A stretch of 59,606 nt of DNA from Ignavibacteria bacterium. Its GTDB lineage: Bacteria; Bacteroidota; Ignavibacteria; Kapaibacteriales; UBA961. Every line of letters begins with the position of its first letter. Positions within the stretch are counted from its first letter, which is position 1. Location: positions 1 through 59,606 of the forward strand of contig CANLII010000013.1 in assembly GCA_947491315.1 (NCBI GenBank), written 5' to 3'. Both the position numbers and the translations under genes were made by a program. Shown in pieces: positions 1 through 8,544 of the stretch. The notes beneath the pieces are model-generated. The model searched no databases. It saw nothing but the letters and a program-made list of their open reading frames with translations, and had not been told where the DNA came from.

Positions 1-2
1 AA

Positions 3-725
3 GGAGAAGATCCAAAAGAACCGGATATATTCCTTTATACAGATTATGCTATGACTAATGATAGATTTAACCACATACTGTTTCACGGTGGCGAAACAGT
101 CATACATGATGATGGTAGATCTACAGTTACTTTATCCGATATTGAGAATCTTGGTAGAATCGAGTTTGATTCCTATTCGGACTATCAATTGACTGAACAG
201 AATAGGCACTTTTATAATCGTGTATTCTTTTTCAATGCTACAATAGAAAGTGCTGATTTTGGATCAATAACAAAACCTGTTCTGTATATTTTTTGTTGTA
301 ATGAACAACTTTGTTCAGAACTACTTTTACCTATGAAAGCTAAGGTAAGTCATGTGATTCACATTCGTTATGGACATGGCTTTGGTGGTGCAAATTCGAG
401 CGGACATTGGCTTCAGCATGTATTATCTCTACTACAATGTGAGATGTATATCCATGATGGTTTGTCGCATTATTATGATAATGAACAGAGAATCATCTCA
501 TATTATAGCGAGGTAATTCCTCAAGAATCAATTTCAACACTGACCACCATTCGTGAAATAGATGGAAGAGGTTGGTCCTACAGTACCCGAATCATCTGGC
601 AAGCTGTCATAACGAATGAGGATATATCACCACGCTATATACCCGAAAGACATAGTAGATTTCGAAGAATAGATCATCTATTGCGAAGAAATTATGAAAC
701 AGATATTTCCAATTTTTTGGTGTAA
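3..725 (+). CDS. Hypothetical protein, 5' end cut by window edge
   Basis: I do not recognise this protein. The reading frame is open to the left edge (residues GEDPKEPDIFLYTDYA precede the first ATG at 51), so the true start probably lies outside the window; the ATG at 51 would give 224 residues. It has no signal peptide or membrane segment, is rich in aromatic residues, His and Arg, and ends in a basic stretch (RFRRIDHLLRRNYE). The next gene starts 5 nt after its stop, so they are probably co-transcribed. A glycan- or nucleotide-modifying enzyme is possible but I see no diagnostic motif. Confidence 0.7.
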   Translation, partial: GEDPKEPDIFLYTDYAMTNDRFNHILFHGGETVIHDDGRSTVTLSDIENLGRIEFDSYSDYQLTEQNRHFYNRVFFFNATIESADFGSITKPVLYIFCCNEQLCSELLLPMKAKVSHVIHIRYGHGFGGANSSGHWLQHVLSLLQCEMYIHDGLSHYYDNEQRIISYYSEVIPQESISTLTTIREIDGRGWSYSTRIIWQAVITNEDISPRYIPERHSRFRRIDHLLRRNYETDISNFLV

Positions 726-730
726 TAATA

Positions 731-1411
731 ATGGCACAGAAAACCTATAATTCAAAAGAAGTCTGCGAGATGTTTTCTCTTTCAGCTCCTAGATTATTGC
801 AATTTCGTAAAGGACAAACTGTAAAAGTTGCAGGTAAAGGCAAAAATGACGAGCCAAGATTTTATGATTTCGAACCAATCTTAAAAGAAGGTAAAGATTG
901 GGAATGGAATGGTTCAGAAGTGGTCTTTAAAGAGTCTGCTATCACAAAACTAAAGCAAAGAAAAGCTTATCGTAAAATTCAGAGTAATACTGTTACATCC
1001 CGTGGCACAAAATCCAGCTCGAAACGTCAACAGGGCAAATTGGAAACAAAGAGAGAGATAAATAGTCTGGAGTTTTCAGTTCAAGAACTAGCAGAAGAAA
1101 TGAAATTGACTGTTCAGAAAATCTATGCGCTACGCGATATCAGCACAAATAAACCCGTCTCATTCCAGAATTATTTAAAGCAGAACAAAGACTGGAAATA
1201 TGACGATGGAAAAGTGATACTTTTTAAGAGCGCCAAAGAGAAGGTCAAACAGTATGCGGATATGCTCAAAGAAAAAGAGGAGATACCTAAGTCTAAGAAA
1301 TTGTCAGTTTTGATTGGTAACAAAGTATTCCATTTACTTGGCGATGCTGCAAATGCGGTCATTAAAATCATCGAAAAGGATCAATTGTCCAAAAAGAAAG
1401 AGAAAGCTTAA
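731..1411 (+). CDS. Hypothetical basic protein with two tandem helix-turn-helix-like repeats
   Basis: A 226-residue, strongly basic protein that I cannot assign to a named family. It contains an internal duplication. Residues about 5-77 (YNSKEVCEMFSLSAPRLLQF, then KDWEWNGSEVVFKESAITKL) resemble residues about 114-176 (FSVQELAEEMKLTVQKIYAL, then KDWKYDDGKVILFKSAKEKV). Each unit starts like a MerR/excisionase-type helix-turn-helix (S-x-x-E/L-x-x-x-F/M-x-L-S/T) and ends in a DW-x(4-5)-V-x-F-K-S strand-helix element. The units are joined by a Ser/Lys/Arg-rich linker, and the C-terminus is Lys-rich. A DNA-binding role is inferred. It lies 5 nt downstream of the preceding gene. Confidence 0.72.
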   Translation: MAQKTYNSKEVCEMFSLSAPRLLQFRKGQTVKVAGKGKNDEPRFYDFEPILKEGKDWEWNGSEVVFKESAITKLKQRKAYRKIQSNTVTSRGTKSSSKRQQGKLETKREINSLEFSVQELAEEMKLTVQKIYALRDISTNKPVSFQNYLKQNKDWKYDDGKVILFKSAKEKVKQYADMLKEKEEIPKSKKLSVLIGNKVFHLLGDAANAVIKIIEKDQLSKKKEKA

Positions 1412-1465
1412 ATACATGTCTAGCATTATTACACATATTATTCATTAATCAGGGAAATATATCTC

Positions 1466-1831
1466 ATGAACAATCTTGAAAAAAACGTCCTATTTGCACT
1501 TATATCTGAGAGTAAAGGTCTTGGCGCAGGAGTTGCTGTGTATCCTTTTGAAACCACACTACGAAGAATTATATCGAATCCAGTGGATGCAAAACTCATT
1601 ATCTATAGCTTGCAAAAGCTGGATTACTTGACTATATCAGAAAAAGAAGGGTATGATCATTTGAGAGACAAGGCAGCTATGTATCCAGTGTACATTGTAA
1701 CAGACAAGGGTTTTGAGGCTGCTTTGGAAATTCGTAAAACTGAGCAATACATAAATGACAAAATTGATTCAGGCTCATTGGATGATATTGATCTTCCTGA
1801 TTTTTTGCTTGATGATGATTCCGATGAGTAG
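1466..1831 (+). CDS. Hypothetical protein, winged-helix-like with acidic tail
   Basis: A 121-residue protein without a recognised family. Predicted helices followed by a segment ending in YIVTDKGFEAAL look like the end of a small winged-helix domain (compare the V-T-x-K-G endings of PadR/MarR-type wings), but this is weak. The C-terminus is very acidic (DDIDLPDFLLDDDSDE). A 54-nt gap separates it from the basic protein upstream; the opposite charge of the two products would suit an interaction, which is speculation. ATG start; no strong Shine-Dalgarno sequence. Confidence 0.65.
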   Translation: MNNLEKNVLFALISESKGLGAGVAVYPFETTLRRIISNPVDAKLIIYSLQKLDYLTISEKEGYDHLRDKAAMYPVYIVTDKGFEAALEIRKTEQYINDKIDSGSLDDIDLPDFLLDDDSDE

Positions 1832-1869
1832 GGGGGACAATAATTTTTACAATATTCAATGAGGGCAAA

Positions 1870-2292
1870 ATGAATTTAGATGAGATCATTGCAGTAACGG
1901 CAAAATGGATCGAAGCAACAAATGATATCCAAGGATATGAATGCGATCTGTATGATTCTCTCTTTCCATTAGGGGAGATTATGAACATAAGCAAAAGAGG
2001 CGAAGCCAAAGATTTTGAAGTGTATACAAGAAGTATGATTAATAATCAGATCACATTGAATGATACATTCAGCAGCTTCCAAGATGTAAACAGAAAGGCA
2101 GTCTCCATGATTCAAGAATGTTATTATTCAACTTTTGGAGCACATTTTGTTTCTAAAAGTGAGAAGGCTCTTACTATACGCTTTGTAACTGTTTCTACTT
2201 GGTGCTATCTAACCGGCACAATAGAAATAATTGGTCCTCATTATGAAAAACTGTATCAAGAATACTTAGAATTCATAGCAAGAAATAGCTAA
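1870..2292 (+). CDS. Hypothetical protein
   Basis: A 140-residue cytoplasmic-looking protein that I do not recognise; no signal peptide, membrane segment or catalytic motif is evident. It begins 38 nt after the preceding unknown gene and is followed at once by a strong rho-independent terminator, so it is probably the last gene of the unknown quartet at the left edge. A GAGGG sequence 6 nt before the ATG supports the start. Confidence 0.65.
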   Translation: MNLDEIIAVTAKWIEATNDIQGYECDLYDSLFPLGEIMNISKRGEAKDFEVYTRSMINNQITLNDTFSSFQDVNRKAVSMIQECYYSTFGAHFVSKSEKALTIRFVTVSTWCYLTGTIEIIGPHYEKLYQEYLEFIARNS

Positions 2293-2327
2293 AAAAAGAG
2301 GCATCCATTGGATGCCTCTTTTTTTTG
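2291..2327. terminator. Bidirectional rho-independent terminator
   Basis: A perfect stem GAGGCATCC/GGATGCCTC (2298-2318) with a short loop, flanked by A7 on the left and T8 on the right. It lies between two convergent genes, the unknown gene ending at 2292 and the acyl-CoA dehydrogenase ending at 2328, so it can serve both strands. Confidence 0.9.
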
Positions 2328-3494
2328 TTAATCGGTAAGTAATTGTCTTGCTATCACCAATTTCTGAACCTCACTGGTTCCTTCACCAATGGTGAGAAGT
2401 TTCACATCACGATAATATTTTTCAACCGGATACTCTTTGATATATCCATATCCGCCATGGATCTGCACTGATTCTTCGGCAACACGAACAGCAATTTCAC
2501 TGGCATGTAATTTTGCCTGAGAAGCAGCCAATGTAATATTCTGACCATTATCACGCATCCAAGCGGTTTTATAAGTCAAGAGTCTTGCCGCCTCAATATC
2601 CATCGCCATTTTGGCCAACTTGAATTGAATTGCCTGCATGTCTGCCAATCTCTGATTGAATTGTTTTCGCTCCACAGAATACTTCAGAGAAGCATTCAAT
2701 GCACCTTGCGCAAGACCGACGGATAATGCCGCAATGGAAATTCTACCACCATCAAGAATTTGCAATGCCTGCACGAAACCTTCACCTTCATTTCCAATCA
2801 AGTGACTTGCAGGAACGCGCACATTGTCAAAAGTCAATGAAGCAGTATCACTGCATCGCATGCCCAATTTATTCTCTTTCTTGGATGCATAGAAACCAGG
2901 CATTGATTTGTCGATGGCAAATGCGGAAATTCCCCGCTTGCCTTTTGATGCATCAGTTACAGCCATGATTACGGCAATATCACCAACATTACCATGCGTG
3001 ATGAAATTCTTAGATCCATTAATGATATAATGATCACCATCTTTAATGGCTGTTGTGCGTGTACCACCGGCATCACTTCCGGCACTTGGTTCTGTCAAAC
3101 CCCATGCACCCAATGTTTCACCTGCAGCCAATCTTGGAATATACTTTTGCTTCACTTCTTCATTGGCGAATTTCAAAATATGATTGGTGCACAGTCCATT
3201 ATGAGCTGCAACACCGAGTGCCATTGAAGGACAAATACGGGCAATTTCTTCCACAATCACTGAGTATTCTTGATAGCCAAGACCACTTCCACCATATTCT
3301 GTTGGCACAAGAATTCCAAGAAATCCCAATTCACCCATTTTTTTGAATATTTCATGGGGGAATTCTTGGGTTTCATCAAAATGAAGTACATGCGGAGCAA
3401 TTTCATTATCGGCAAATGCAGCCGCAACATCTTTTATTGCCTGTACTTCTTCGGAAAGGTGAAAGTTCAAAGAAGAATTTTCTGTATGTGACAT
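2328..3494 (-). CDS. Acyl-CoA dehydrogenase
   Basis: Flavin-dependent acyl-CoA dehydrogenase of 388 residues, catalysing the first, alpha-beta dehydrogenating step of beta-oxidation or branched-chain acyl-CoA breakdown and passing electrons to ETF. The order of domains is typical: N-terminal helical domain, middle beta domain with GAWGLTEPSAGSDAGGTRT, and a C-terminal helical domain with the Arg-containing RKQFNQRLADMQAIQFKLA region, QIHGGYGYIKEYPVEKYYRD and IGEGTSEVQKLVIARQLL. The last segments match the short-chain/butyryl-isovaleryl type with the catalytic Glu in the Y-P-V-E/E-G region. An upstream TTG would add four residues; the ATG at 3494 with GGAAAA before it is preferred. No beta-oxidation partners are adjacent. 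Confidence 0.92.
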   Translation of the reverse strand: MSHTENSSLNFHLSEEVQAIKDVAAAFADNEIAPHVLHFDETQEFPHEIFKKMGELGFLGILVPTEYGGSGLGYQEYSVIVEEIARICPSMALGVAAHNGLCTNHILKFANEEVKQKYIPRLAAGETLGAWGLTEPSAGSDAGGTRTTAIKDGDHYIINGSKNFITHGNVGDIAVIMAVTDASKGKRGISAFAIDKSMPGFYASKKENKLGMRCSDTASLTFDNVRVPASHLIGNEGEGFVQALQILDGGRISIAALSVGLAQGALNASLKYSVERKQFNQRLADMQAIQFKLAKMAMDIEAARLLTYKTAWMRDNGQNITLAASQAKLHASEIAVRVAEESVQIHGGYGYIKEYPVEKYYRDVKLLTIGEGTSEVQKLVIARQLLTD

Positions 3495-3528
3495 AATGTT
3501 TTCCAAATGTTGGATGGTGATTAGACGG

Positions 3529-3536
3529 CAAAATTA
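3529..3536 (-). promoter_or_regulatory. Possible -7 promoter element (TAATTTTG)
   Basis: On the - strand TAATTTTG matches the Bacteroidota -7 consensus TAnnTTTG, 35 nt ahead of the acyl-CoA dehydrogenase ATG. I find no TTTG or TTG at the expected 19-20 nt further upstream, so this is only a half-supported promoter. Confidence 0.35.
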
Positions 3537-3583
3537 CAAAAATTTGATGATGATGTGAGCATTATGAATACTCAAATTATAGT

Positions 3584-4639
3584 CTAAGTTTTCAATGTGA
3601 AAGAAATCGTGGTGCCTTCACCCGGGATGCTTTCAACATTGGGAGATGTTTGATGTGCTTCAAGAATATGCTTAACAATAGCAAGACCCAATCCTGTTCC
3701 ACCCACAGCTCTTGATCTATCTTTGTCAACGCGATAGAAACGCTCAAATATTCTGTTCTTGTGCTCTTTTGCTATGCCAATTCCGGTATCCTTCACGGAA
3801 ATGGTCACCTGAGATGTATTCATGCTTAATTCAACAATGACCTTACCACCTGACTTATTATACTTCATGGCATTCTCAACGAGATTCGTGAGTGCCTGAG
3901 ACAGTCTTTCTTTGTCTCCATAAACTGACACTTCCTCTTCAGGCATTATTGTTTCTAAAAGCACTTGATATTGTTGAGCCTGAAATTCAAGTGAATGCAA
4001 CACATCGTTAATCATTTCAATCGCATTGAAATATCTGTAGCTCATTCGCATTTCGCCGGATTCAATCTTTGATATATCAATCAAGTCCGAGAGCAGTAAA
4101 TTCAATCGAATTGCATTTGCATGAGATCTTTCCACAAATTTTCTACTAACAGCTGGATCATCAAGTGCGCCATCAAGGAGAGTTTCCAAATATCCTTGAA
4201 TCGAAAAGATTGGTGTTCGCAGTTCATGTGAAACATTTCCCAAAAATTGACTGCGAACCTGCTCTAATCTCTTTAATTCGGATATATCCTTGGAAGACTT
4301 ATCTGCAAGTGAATTAAATGCTTCAGCCAATTCCCTTAACTCAAATGCACTACTGAACTGTTTGTCTACTCTTGAGGAAGATATACCACCAACAAAACTA
4401 TTCATAGAATCAATGATTGCATTGATGGGACGAATGACTTGTCTTCGGACATAGATTCTCACAAGAATAATACATGCACTTGATATTGTGAACCAAGCAA
4501 TAAACAATGTAAAGAAATCAACTCCATTCACTCCTGAAATTATATACATGATTAGTCCTGTTACAATCACAGAAATAAAAATCATGAAGAGAGATAATCT
4601 TCTGAATGTTCTTTCTAATGGACCTTTATTCAATAACAT
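3584..4639 (-). CDS. Membrane sensor histidine kinase (PhoR-like)
   Basis: A 351-residue two-component sensor kinase. Two membrane helices (about 14-35 and 40-61) are separated by only a few residues, so there is essentially no periplasmic sensor domain. They are followed by a HAMP segment (about 62-115), a HisKA dimerisation domain with phospho-acceptor His138 in SHELRTP, and a HATPase domain with N box LTNLVENAMKYN, DTGIGI and GGTGLGLAIVKHI. It would autophosphorylate and pass phosphate to an OmpR-class regulator. No regulator is adjacent; two orphan OmpR-class regulators lie at 13094 and 19321. It starts 12 nt after mutY and is probably co-transcribed with it. What it senses is unknown. 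Confidence 0.9.
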   Translation of the reverse strand: MLLNKGPLERTFRRLSLFMIFISVIVTGLIMYIISGVNGVDFFTLFIAWFTISSACIILVRIYVRRQVIRPINAIIDSMNSFVGGISSSRVDKQFSSAFELRELAEAFNSLADKSSKDISELKRLEQVRSQFLGNVSHELRTPIFSIQGYLETLLDGALDDPAVSRKFVERSHANAIRLNLLLSDLIDISKIESGEMRMSYRYFNAIEMINDVLHSLEFQAQQYQVLLETIMPEEEVSVYGDKERLSQALTNLVENAMKYNKSGGKVIVELSMNTSQVTISVKDTGIGIAKEHKNRIFERFYRVDKDRSRAVGGTGLGLAIVKHILEAHQTSPNVESIPGEGTTISFTLKT

Positions 4640-4651
4640 TTTTTGCCTTAA

Positions 4652-5554
4652 TCATTGAGATATGGAAATGACATTTGTAGATGAATCATAGTGAATCAAA
4701 CGATCTTTTTTAAGTGCTGGTACGATTGTCTCTTCAAACCAAGTCTGATCTTTGTCATCAATTGACACTCCCAATACTCCACGCAATAAATCAGAAGAAT
4801 CACTGAGATATTCATTGGTATTTCTTAAGAATTCAATAATTCTTCCGCGCCAAATCCGATTTGGTATATTTCTATGTGATGGCTCATTTCTTTTCACTTT
4901 TTTCTTTTCTATCCATACATTGAAAGCTGATGCACAGTGTTCTTGCAATGGACACAATGCACATAATGCTTGATGCGCTTTGCAGAATTGTGCACCGATA
5001 TCCATCAATGCCTGATGCCATTCCGATGATTTACCTTTTGGATATATCTGCTCGGCAAAGCTCTCAATGGATTTGATTGACATTTTATCGAGATGTGAAT
5101 ATCCATTCAATCTCGCATAAATTCTTCGAATATTGACATCTATCACCGAGATATCACAACCATAGGCAAAAGACATGATTGCCGATGCCGTATATGGTCC
5201 AATACCCGGCAAGCTCAGTAGTGCATGATAGTCCACAGGAATTTTGCCCTCATGCATATTTACTATTGCATTGGCGCAATCGCGAAGCCGAAGCGCACGA
5301 TTGTTATAACCCAAACCTTGCCAAGCAAGGATTATCTCCTGATTGCTTGCCTTTGACAATGACAATATATTCGGAAACTTTGCAAGAAATATCGGGTATC
5401 GCTCTGCAATTCTGGTTGTTTGAGTTTGTTGCAACATATACTCCGAAATCAGCACATGATATGGATCGGGTGAATCATATCTCCAAGGAAAAACTCTCCC
5501 TTTTCGAGAAAACCAATCCAATATCAAATGGTGCATTTCAAAGTGTGTTTGCAT
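4652..5554 (-). CDS. mutY: A/G-specific adenine glycosylase (MutY), short form
   Basis: DNA glycosylase that removes adenine mispaired with 8-oxoguanine, 300 residues. The HhH-GPD fold is complete: catalytic Glu38 in SEYMLQQTQTTR, helix-hairpin-helix LPGIGPYTASAI (about 114-125), catalytic Asp in VIDVNIRRI, and an iron-sulfur motif C-x6-C-x2-C-x5-C ending in CALCPLQEHC. LPGIGPYTA rather than the Lys-containing LPGVGRKTA argues against endonuclease III. The usual C-terminal NUDIX-like 8-oxoG-reading domain (total about 350 residues) is missing. Instead a short tail, IPNRIWRGRIIEFLR through VPALKKDRLIHYD, looks like a winged helix. It precedes the histidine kinase and follows a terminator. Confidence 0.9.
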   Translation of the reverse strand: MQTHFEMHHLILDWFSRKGRVFPWRYDSPDPYHVLISEYMLQQTQTTRIAERYPIFLAKFPNILSLSKASNQEIILAWQGLGYNNRALRLRDCANAIVNMHEGKIPVDYHALLSLPGIGPYTASAIMSFAYGCDISVIDVNIRRIYARLNGYSHLDKMSIKSIESFAEQIYPKGKSSEWHQALMDIGAQFCKAHQALCALCPLQEHCASAFNVWIEKKKVKRNEPSHRNIPNRIWRGRIIEFLRNTNEYLSDSSDLLRGVLGVSIDDKDQTWFEETIVPALKKDRLIHYDSSTNVISISQ

Positions 5555-5563
5555 ACTAAATCA

Positions 5564-5604
5564 AAAAACAAAGGCACTCCGCTTTTGAAAACGAAGTGCC
5601 TTAT
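5564..5604 (-). terminator. Rho-independent terminator after the lipoprotein gene
   Basis: Stem AAGGCACT (5571-5578) pairs with AGTGCCTT (5595-5602), with extra CG/TTTT-AAAA pairing inside. On the - strand it is followed by TGTTTTTTG. It separates the lipoprotein gene (ending 5622) from mutY (starting 5554). Confidence 0.8.
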
Positions 5605-5621
5605 GTTCACAAAAACTTGAA

Positions 5622-6677
5622 TCATAATATTCGGAATGTGCTGATGCTCTTTTCAAACACCTGCTTATATACATCCTGTTTCGGAACGAAATAGTTCATT
5701 GTCACGCGGAACATTTTTTCGCCTTTGATGGCAAAGTACACCCGACTCTGAACATTTCCACCGAATGAATAATTCATATAGTATGCTTCCACACCACCAA
5801 GTGTGGTTTTCGATGCGGTTGCTGCACCATATGCTTTCTTATTGTCTTCAACAATCTTGGAAAGATTTTTTTGCTTGGATGCATCAATCACATCCACTTG
5901 AATTGTACAATCGAGACGATCACCTTGGAAGCTGACGGAATACATTGTACCTGCATTCTGTGTTTTTACACCATTGAAATTGTCCGGAACGGAAATAGAG
6001 AATCCTGTTCCATTAATGACGCGGCTTGTAGCTGATGGAGGTGCAGCCTCAGCATTTTGAACAACTGTGTCTGGTTTCTTCTCAATCGGATTCGAAGCCG
6101 GAACAAAGTTCTTTGCGATATTGTCAAATGTTGGCTTATAAAATGAATACGAGTCTGAAAATGCACTGAATTCAAGCACTGTAGCATAGGCAGTGTCTTT
6201 CACCACAATATATTTTTCCCCTTCATATAAACCATCGGCAAGATTATATCTGTAACGCAATCTATAAGCAGGTAAACCAGCGATTGTGGTTCTTCTTTTT
6301 TCTGTATAGAGTGAGTCACTGATCATGTCTGTCATGTTGTCCAACACGATCGAATCAAGGATTCTTCCGCGAGTAGGCTGGAGAAACACGGCAATTTGTG
6401 CAGCAGAATTATTGATTTCACCGGGCAATGCATATACCTTACGAAATGCATCACTTGCATCTTTCCCCGGAAAAGCCATGAATCTGCGACCTGACTCTTT
6501 CTGCAATTCTTTCCAATTGCCTGGATATTGCACTTTAAATGAGGTTGCGGGATCAGTATATGACTTTAATGACCCTAGTGGTTGAGGACCCTTCGATTTT
6601 TCACCACATCCCAAGAGGAACATGGCGAGTAGGAATACAGTAAGTCTTTTAACTGAACAGTATTTAGAAATATCCAT
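5622..6677 (-). CDS. Predicted lipoprotein of unknown function
   Basis: A 351-residue envelope lipoprotein. Starting at the ATG at 6677, the N-terminus is a basic segment followed by TVFLLAMFLLGC, an unambiguous lipobox, and GEKSKGPQPLGS after the Cys. The mature part has two similar halves. Each contains a PsbP/DcrB-type segment: TDPATSFKVQYPGNWKELQ and, near 210, TGFSISVPDNFNGVKTQ. Each half also carries a central Tyr-rich strand pair (AYRLRYRYNL and AYYMNYSFGG) and ends in a segment describing a fit to the whole fold (NIAKNFV, SISTFRIL). A role in the inner or outer membrane is inferred; no enzyme motif is seen. A longer upstream ORF start exists but would place 28 unlikely residues before the signal. 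Confidence 0.75.
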   Translation of the reverse strand: MDISKYCSVKRLTVFLLAMFLLGCGEKSKGPQPLGSLKSYTDPATSFKVQYPGNWKELQKESGRRFMAFPGKDASDAFRKVYALPGEINNSAAQIAVFLQPTRGRILDSIVLDNMTDMISDSLYTEKRRTTIAGLPAYRLRYRYNLADGLYEGEKYIVVKDTAYATVLEFSAFSDSYSFYKPTFDNIAKNFVPASNPIEKKPDTVVQNAEAAPPSATSRVINGTGFSISVPDNFNGVKTQNAGTMYSVSFQGDRLDCTIQVDVIDASKQKNLSKIVEDNKKAYGAATASKTTLGGVEAYYMNYSFGGNVQSRVYFAIKGEKMFRVTMNYFVPKQDVYKQVFEKSISTFRIL

Positions 6678-6794
6678 ATGGGAAGATTCTCCAGAGCAAT
6701 CAAATGTAGTATGAAAAAAGTTGTGCACAAACAAAGATAAAAAACTCCGATGAGAATTCAATTTCAGGAAATCATTACATGGGCTTCCGGAAAT

Positions 6795-8180
6795 TTATTC
6801 TCCTTGAGCCTTGGAAAACAATGGTTGATCGCCTTCTTTGTGAAGAATTTCAATATGATTCCACACATATTCTTTTGGAAAAACACTGAGAAAAGCGATT
6901 ACATCATCATGTTCAACCGGCTTTTCCGAATAAAAGCGGCAACGGAAATGGTCCACCAAGAGAATATCCGGTGTCACCCCTGGATAAATCTTTGTGCCAC
7001 GATTTGAAATCATGGCCAGCTTGAATGCACCGATTATTTCGGGCAATACGGGTATTCCTGTTTTTGAACGAACGAACACATCCACACCATGAATGCTCCA
7101 AGGTTGTTGTTCAACAGTAAGTGGTTCATGATTGATGATGATCTTGGTAGGGGTTTCATTACCGGCTGATTCATCCTCAGGAGCGATTCTTTCACAAATT
7201 GCATTCGTGAATTCATGAGTATTTGCGCTTCCACCCAAATCTCCAGTCTTGATGCCCGCTTGTAATGTTTCTTGCAAAGCATTTTCAATGCGATTTGCAT
7301 ATCCATTCAAGCCGAGATAGCGAAGCATTAGCACACTAGAAAGTAGAATGGCTGTTGGATTTGCAAGGCCTTTGCCTGCAATATCGGGCGCAGAACCATG
7401 TACCGCTTCAAAAACTGCGGAGTCTTTACCGATATTACCTCCGGGAGCAACACCCAATCCACCTACAAGACCTGCGCACAAATCACTGGCAATATCACCA
7501 AACAAATTCGGCAATACCAACACATCGAATTGCTCAGGCTTTGTCACCAATTGCATGCACAAATTGTCGATCAATATGTCATCATGTTCAATATGCGGAT
7601 AATCAACGGCAACTTCCTGGAAGGAACGAAGGAATAATCCATCGGTGATCTTTTGAATATTGGCTTTATGAACGCAAGTCACACGATTACGACCACTGAG
7701 ATTTGCCATTTCAAAAGCATATCTGGCGGCATTGCGTGAACCTGAACGGGTGATCAATCGAAGACATTGCGCAACTTCAGGTGATTGCTGATGCTCTATT
7801 CCACCATAGGTGTCCTCGAGATTCTCACGAACGATGATCAAATCCACATTATCAAATCGAGTCTTGATGCCTGGTAGTGACTTTGATGGTCTGACATTGG
7901 CAAACAAATCCAAAGTCTTGCGAATTGTGACATTTATGCTCTTATGTCCACCACCGATCGGGGTTGTGGTCGGTGCTTTCAATGCAACTTTATTTGTATT
8001 GATTGAGTCCAAAGTTTCTTGAGGAATGCCATTTCCATATTTCTCAATGCAATACAAGCCTGCATCCGCCTCTTCCCAAGTGATCGGCACATTTGCCGCA
8101 GCAAAGATAGTTTGCACCGAATGTGCAATTTCAGGACCGATTCCATCACCTTTTATCAATGTGACCGTTTGTTTACTCAT
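6795..8180 (-). CDS. icd: Isocitrate dehydrogenase with C-terminal extension
   Basis: Decarboxylating isocitrate dehydrogenase of 461 residues (isocitrate to 2-oxoglutarate, TCA cycle). The N-terminal part is the beta-decarboxylating dehydrogenase fold: LIKGDGIGPEIA, the phosphate/isocitrate binding region GGGHKSINVTIRKTLDLFAN, RENLEDTYGGIEH, the catalytic Lys in VHKANIQKITDG, the metal-binding Asp region LPNLFGDIASDL, and FEAVHGSAPDIAGKGLANPT. After about residue 335 comes a second domain of about 125 residues (from KIIINHEPLTVEQ), as in the Thermus/Rickettsia-type enzymes of about 480-500 residues. Cofactor preference (NADP is usual for that type) cannot be decided from the sequence alone. 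It lies 28 nt after the FtsL-like gene in a - strand run. Confidence 0.92.
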   Translation of the reverse strand: MSKQTVTLIKGDGIGPEIAHSVQTIFAAANVPITWEEADAGLYCIEKYGNGIPQETLDSINTNKVALKAPTTTPIGGGHKSINVTIRKTLDLFANVRPSKSLPGIKTRFDNVDLIIVRENLEDTYGGIEHQQSPEVAQCLRLITRSGSRNAARYAFEMANLSGRNRVTCVHKANIQKITDGLFLRSFQEVAVDYPHIEHDDILIDNLCMQLVTKPEQFDVLVLPNLFGDIASDLCAGLVGGLGVAPGGNIGKDSAVFEAVHGSAPDIAGKGLANPTAILLSSVLMLRYLGLNGYANRIENALQETLQAGIKTGDLGGSANTHEFTNAICERIAPEDESAGNETPTKIIINHEPLTVEQQPWSIHGVDVFVRSKTGIPVLPEIIGAFKLAMISNRGTKIYPGVTPDILLVDHFRCRFYSEKPVEHDDVIAFLSVFPKEYVWNHIEILHKEGDQPLFSKAQGE

Positions 8181-8208
8181 GGTTTTAGATATTCGTTAAT
8201 TGGTTGAA

Positions 8209-8544
8209 TCAAGGTGTTACGCTTGTTGGTGCTTTTGGATTGGGAATCATGCCCAATTTATTCTTTGCCAATGCTGTGATTCTTGAAGCCGATTGCATGT
8301 CCAATACCTTGGACTTCAAATGTTGATTCAATGAAACAAGCGAATCACGCTGTTTTTCCAATGATCGAATCTCATTTAACATTTTATTGATGCGCATTAC
8401 ATTGTTGATGTATATCGCCGTACCACCAGCCGCCACTATCAATACAAACATGAGAGTCATTCTATTGAAAACCTTCTTTGCCTTGCTAAGCTTCGGTGAA
8501 TCAGGCTTTGATTGATTCTCAGTATGTGTGCTTTTTTTCACCAT
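8209..8544 (-). CDS. FtsL/FtsB (DivIC)-like cell division protein
   Basis: A 111-residue bitopic membrane protein. It has a basic cytoplasmic N-terminus, one membrane helix (about 31-50, LMFVLIVAAGGTAIYI), a periplasmic coiled coil (about 54-90, with heptad Leu/Ile) and the ending ITALAKNKLGMI typical of FtsL and FtsB/DivIC. Such proteins recruit septal peptidoglycan synthase and connect to FtsQ. FtsL and FtsB cannot be told apart from this length and layout, so no symbol is given. The start codon overlaps the ddl stop (TGATG), indicating translational coupling with a peptidoglycan precursor gene. Confidence 0.8.
   Translation of the reverse strand: MVKKSTHTENQSKPDSPKLSKAKKVFNRMTLMFVLIVAAGGTAIYINNVMRINKMLNEIRSLEKQRDSLVSLNQHLKSKVLDMQSASRITALAKNKLGMIPNPKAPTSVTP

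Noticed and set aside
4652-5554. Endonuclease III (nth) instead of mutY
   Set aside because: The catalytic Lys of EndoIII is absent (LPGIGPYTA) and the MutY Glu in SEYMLQQTQ is present.
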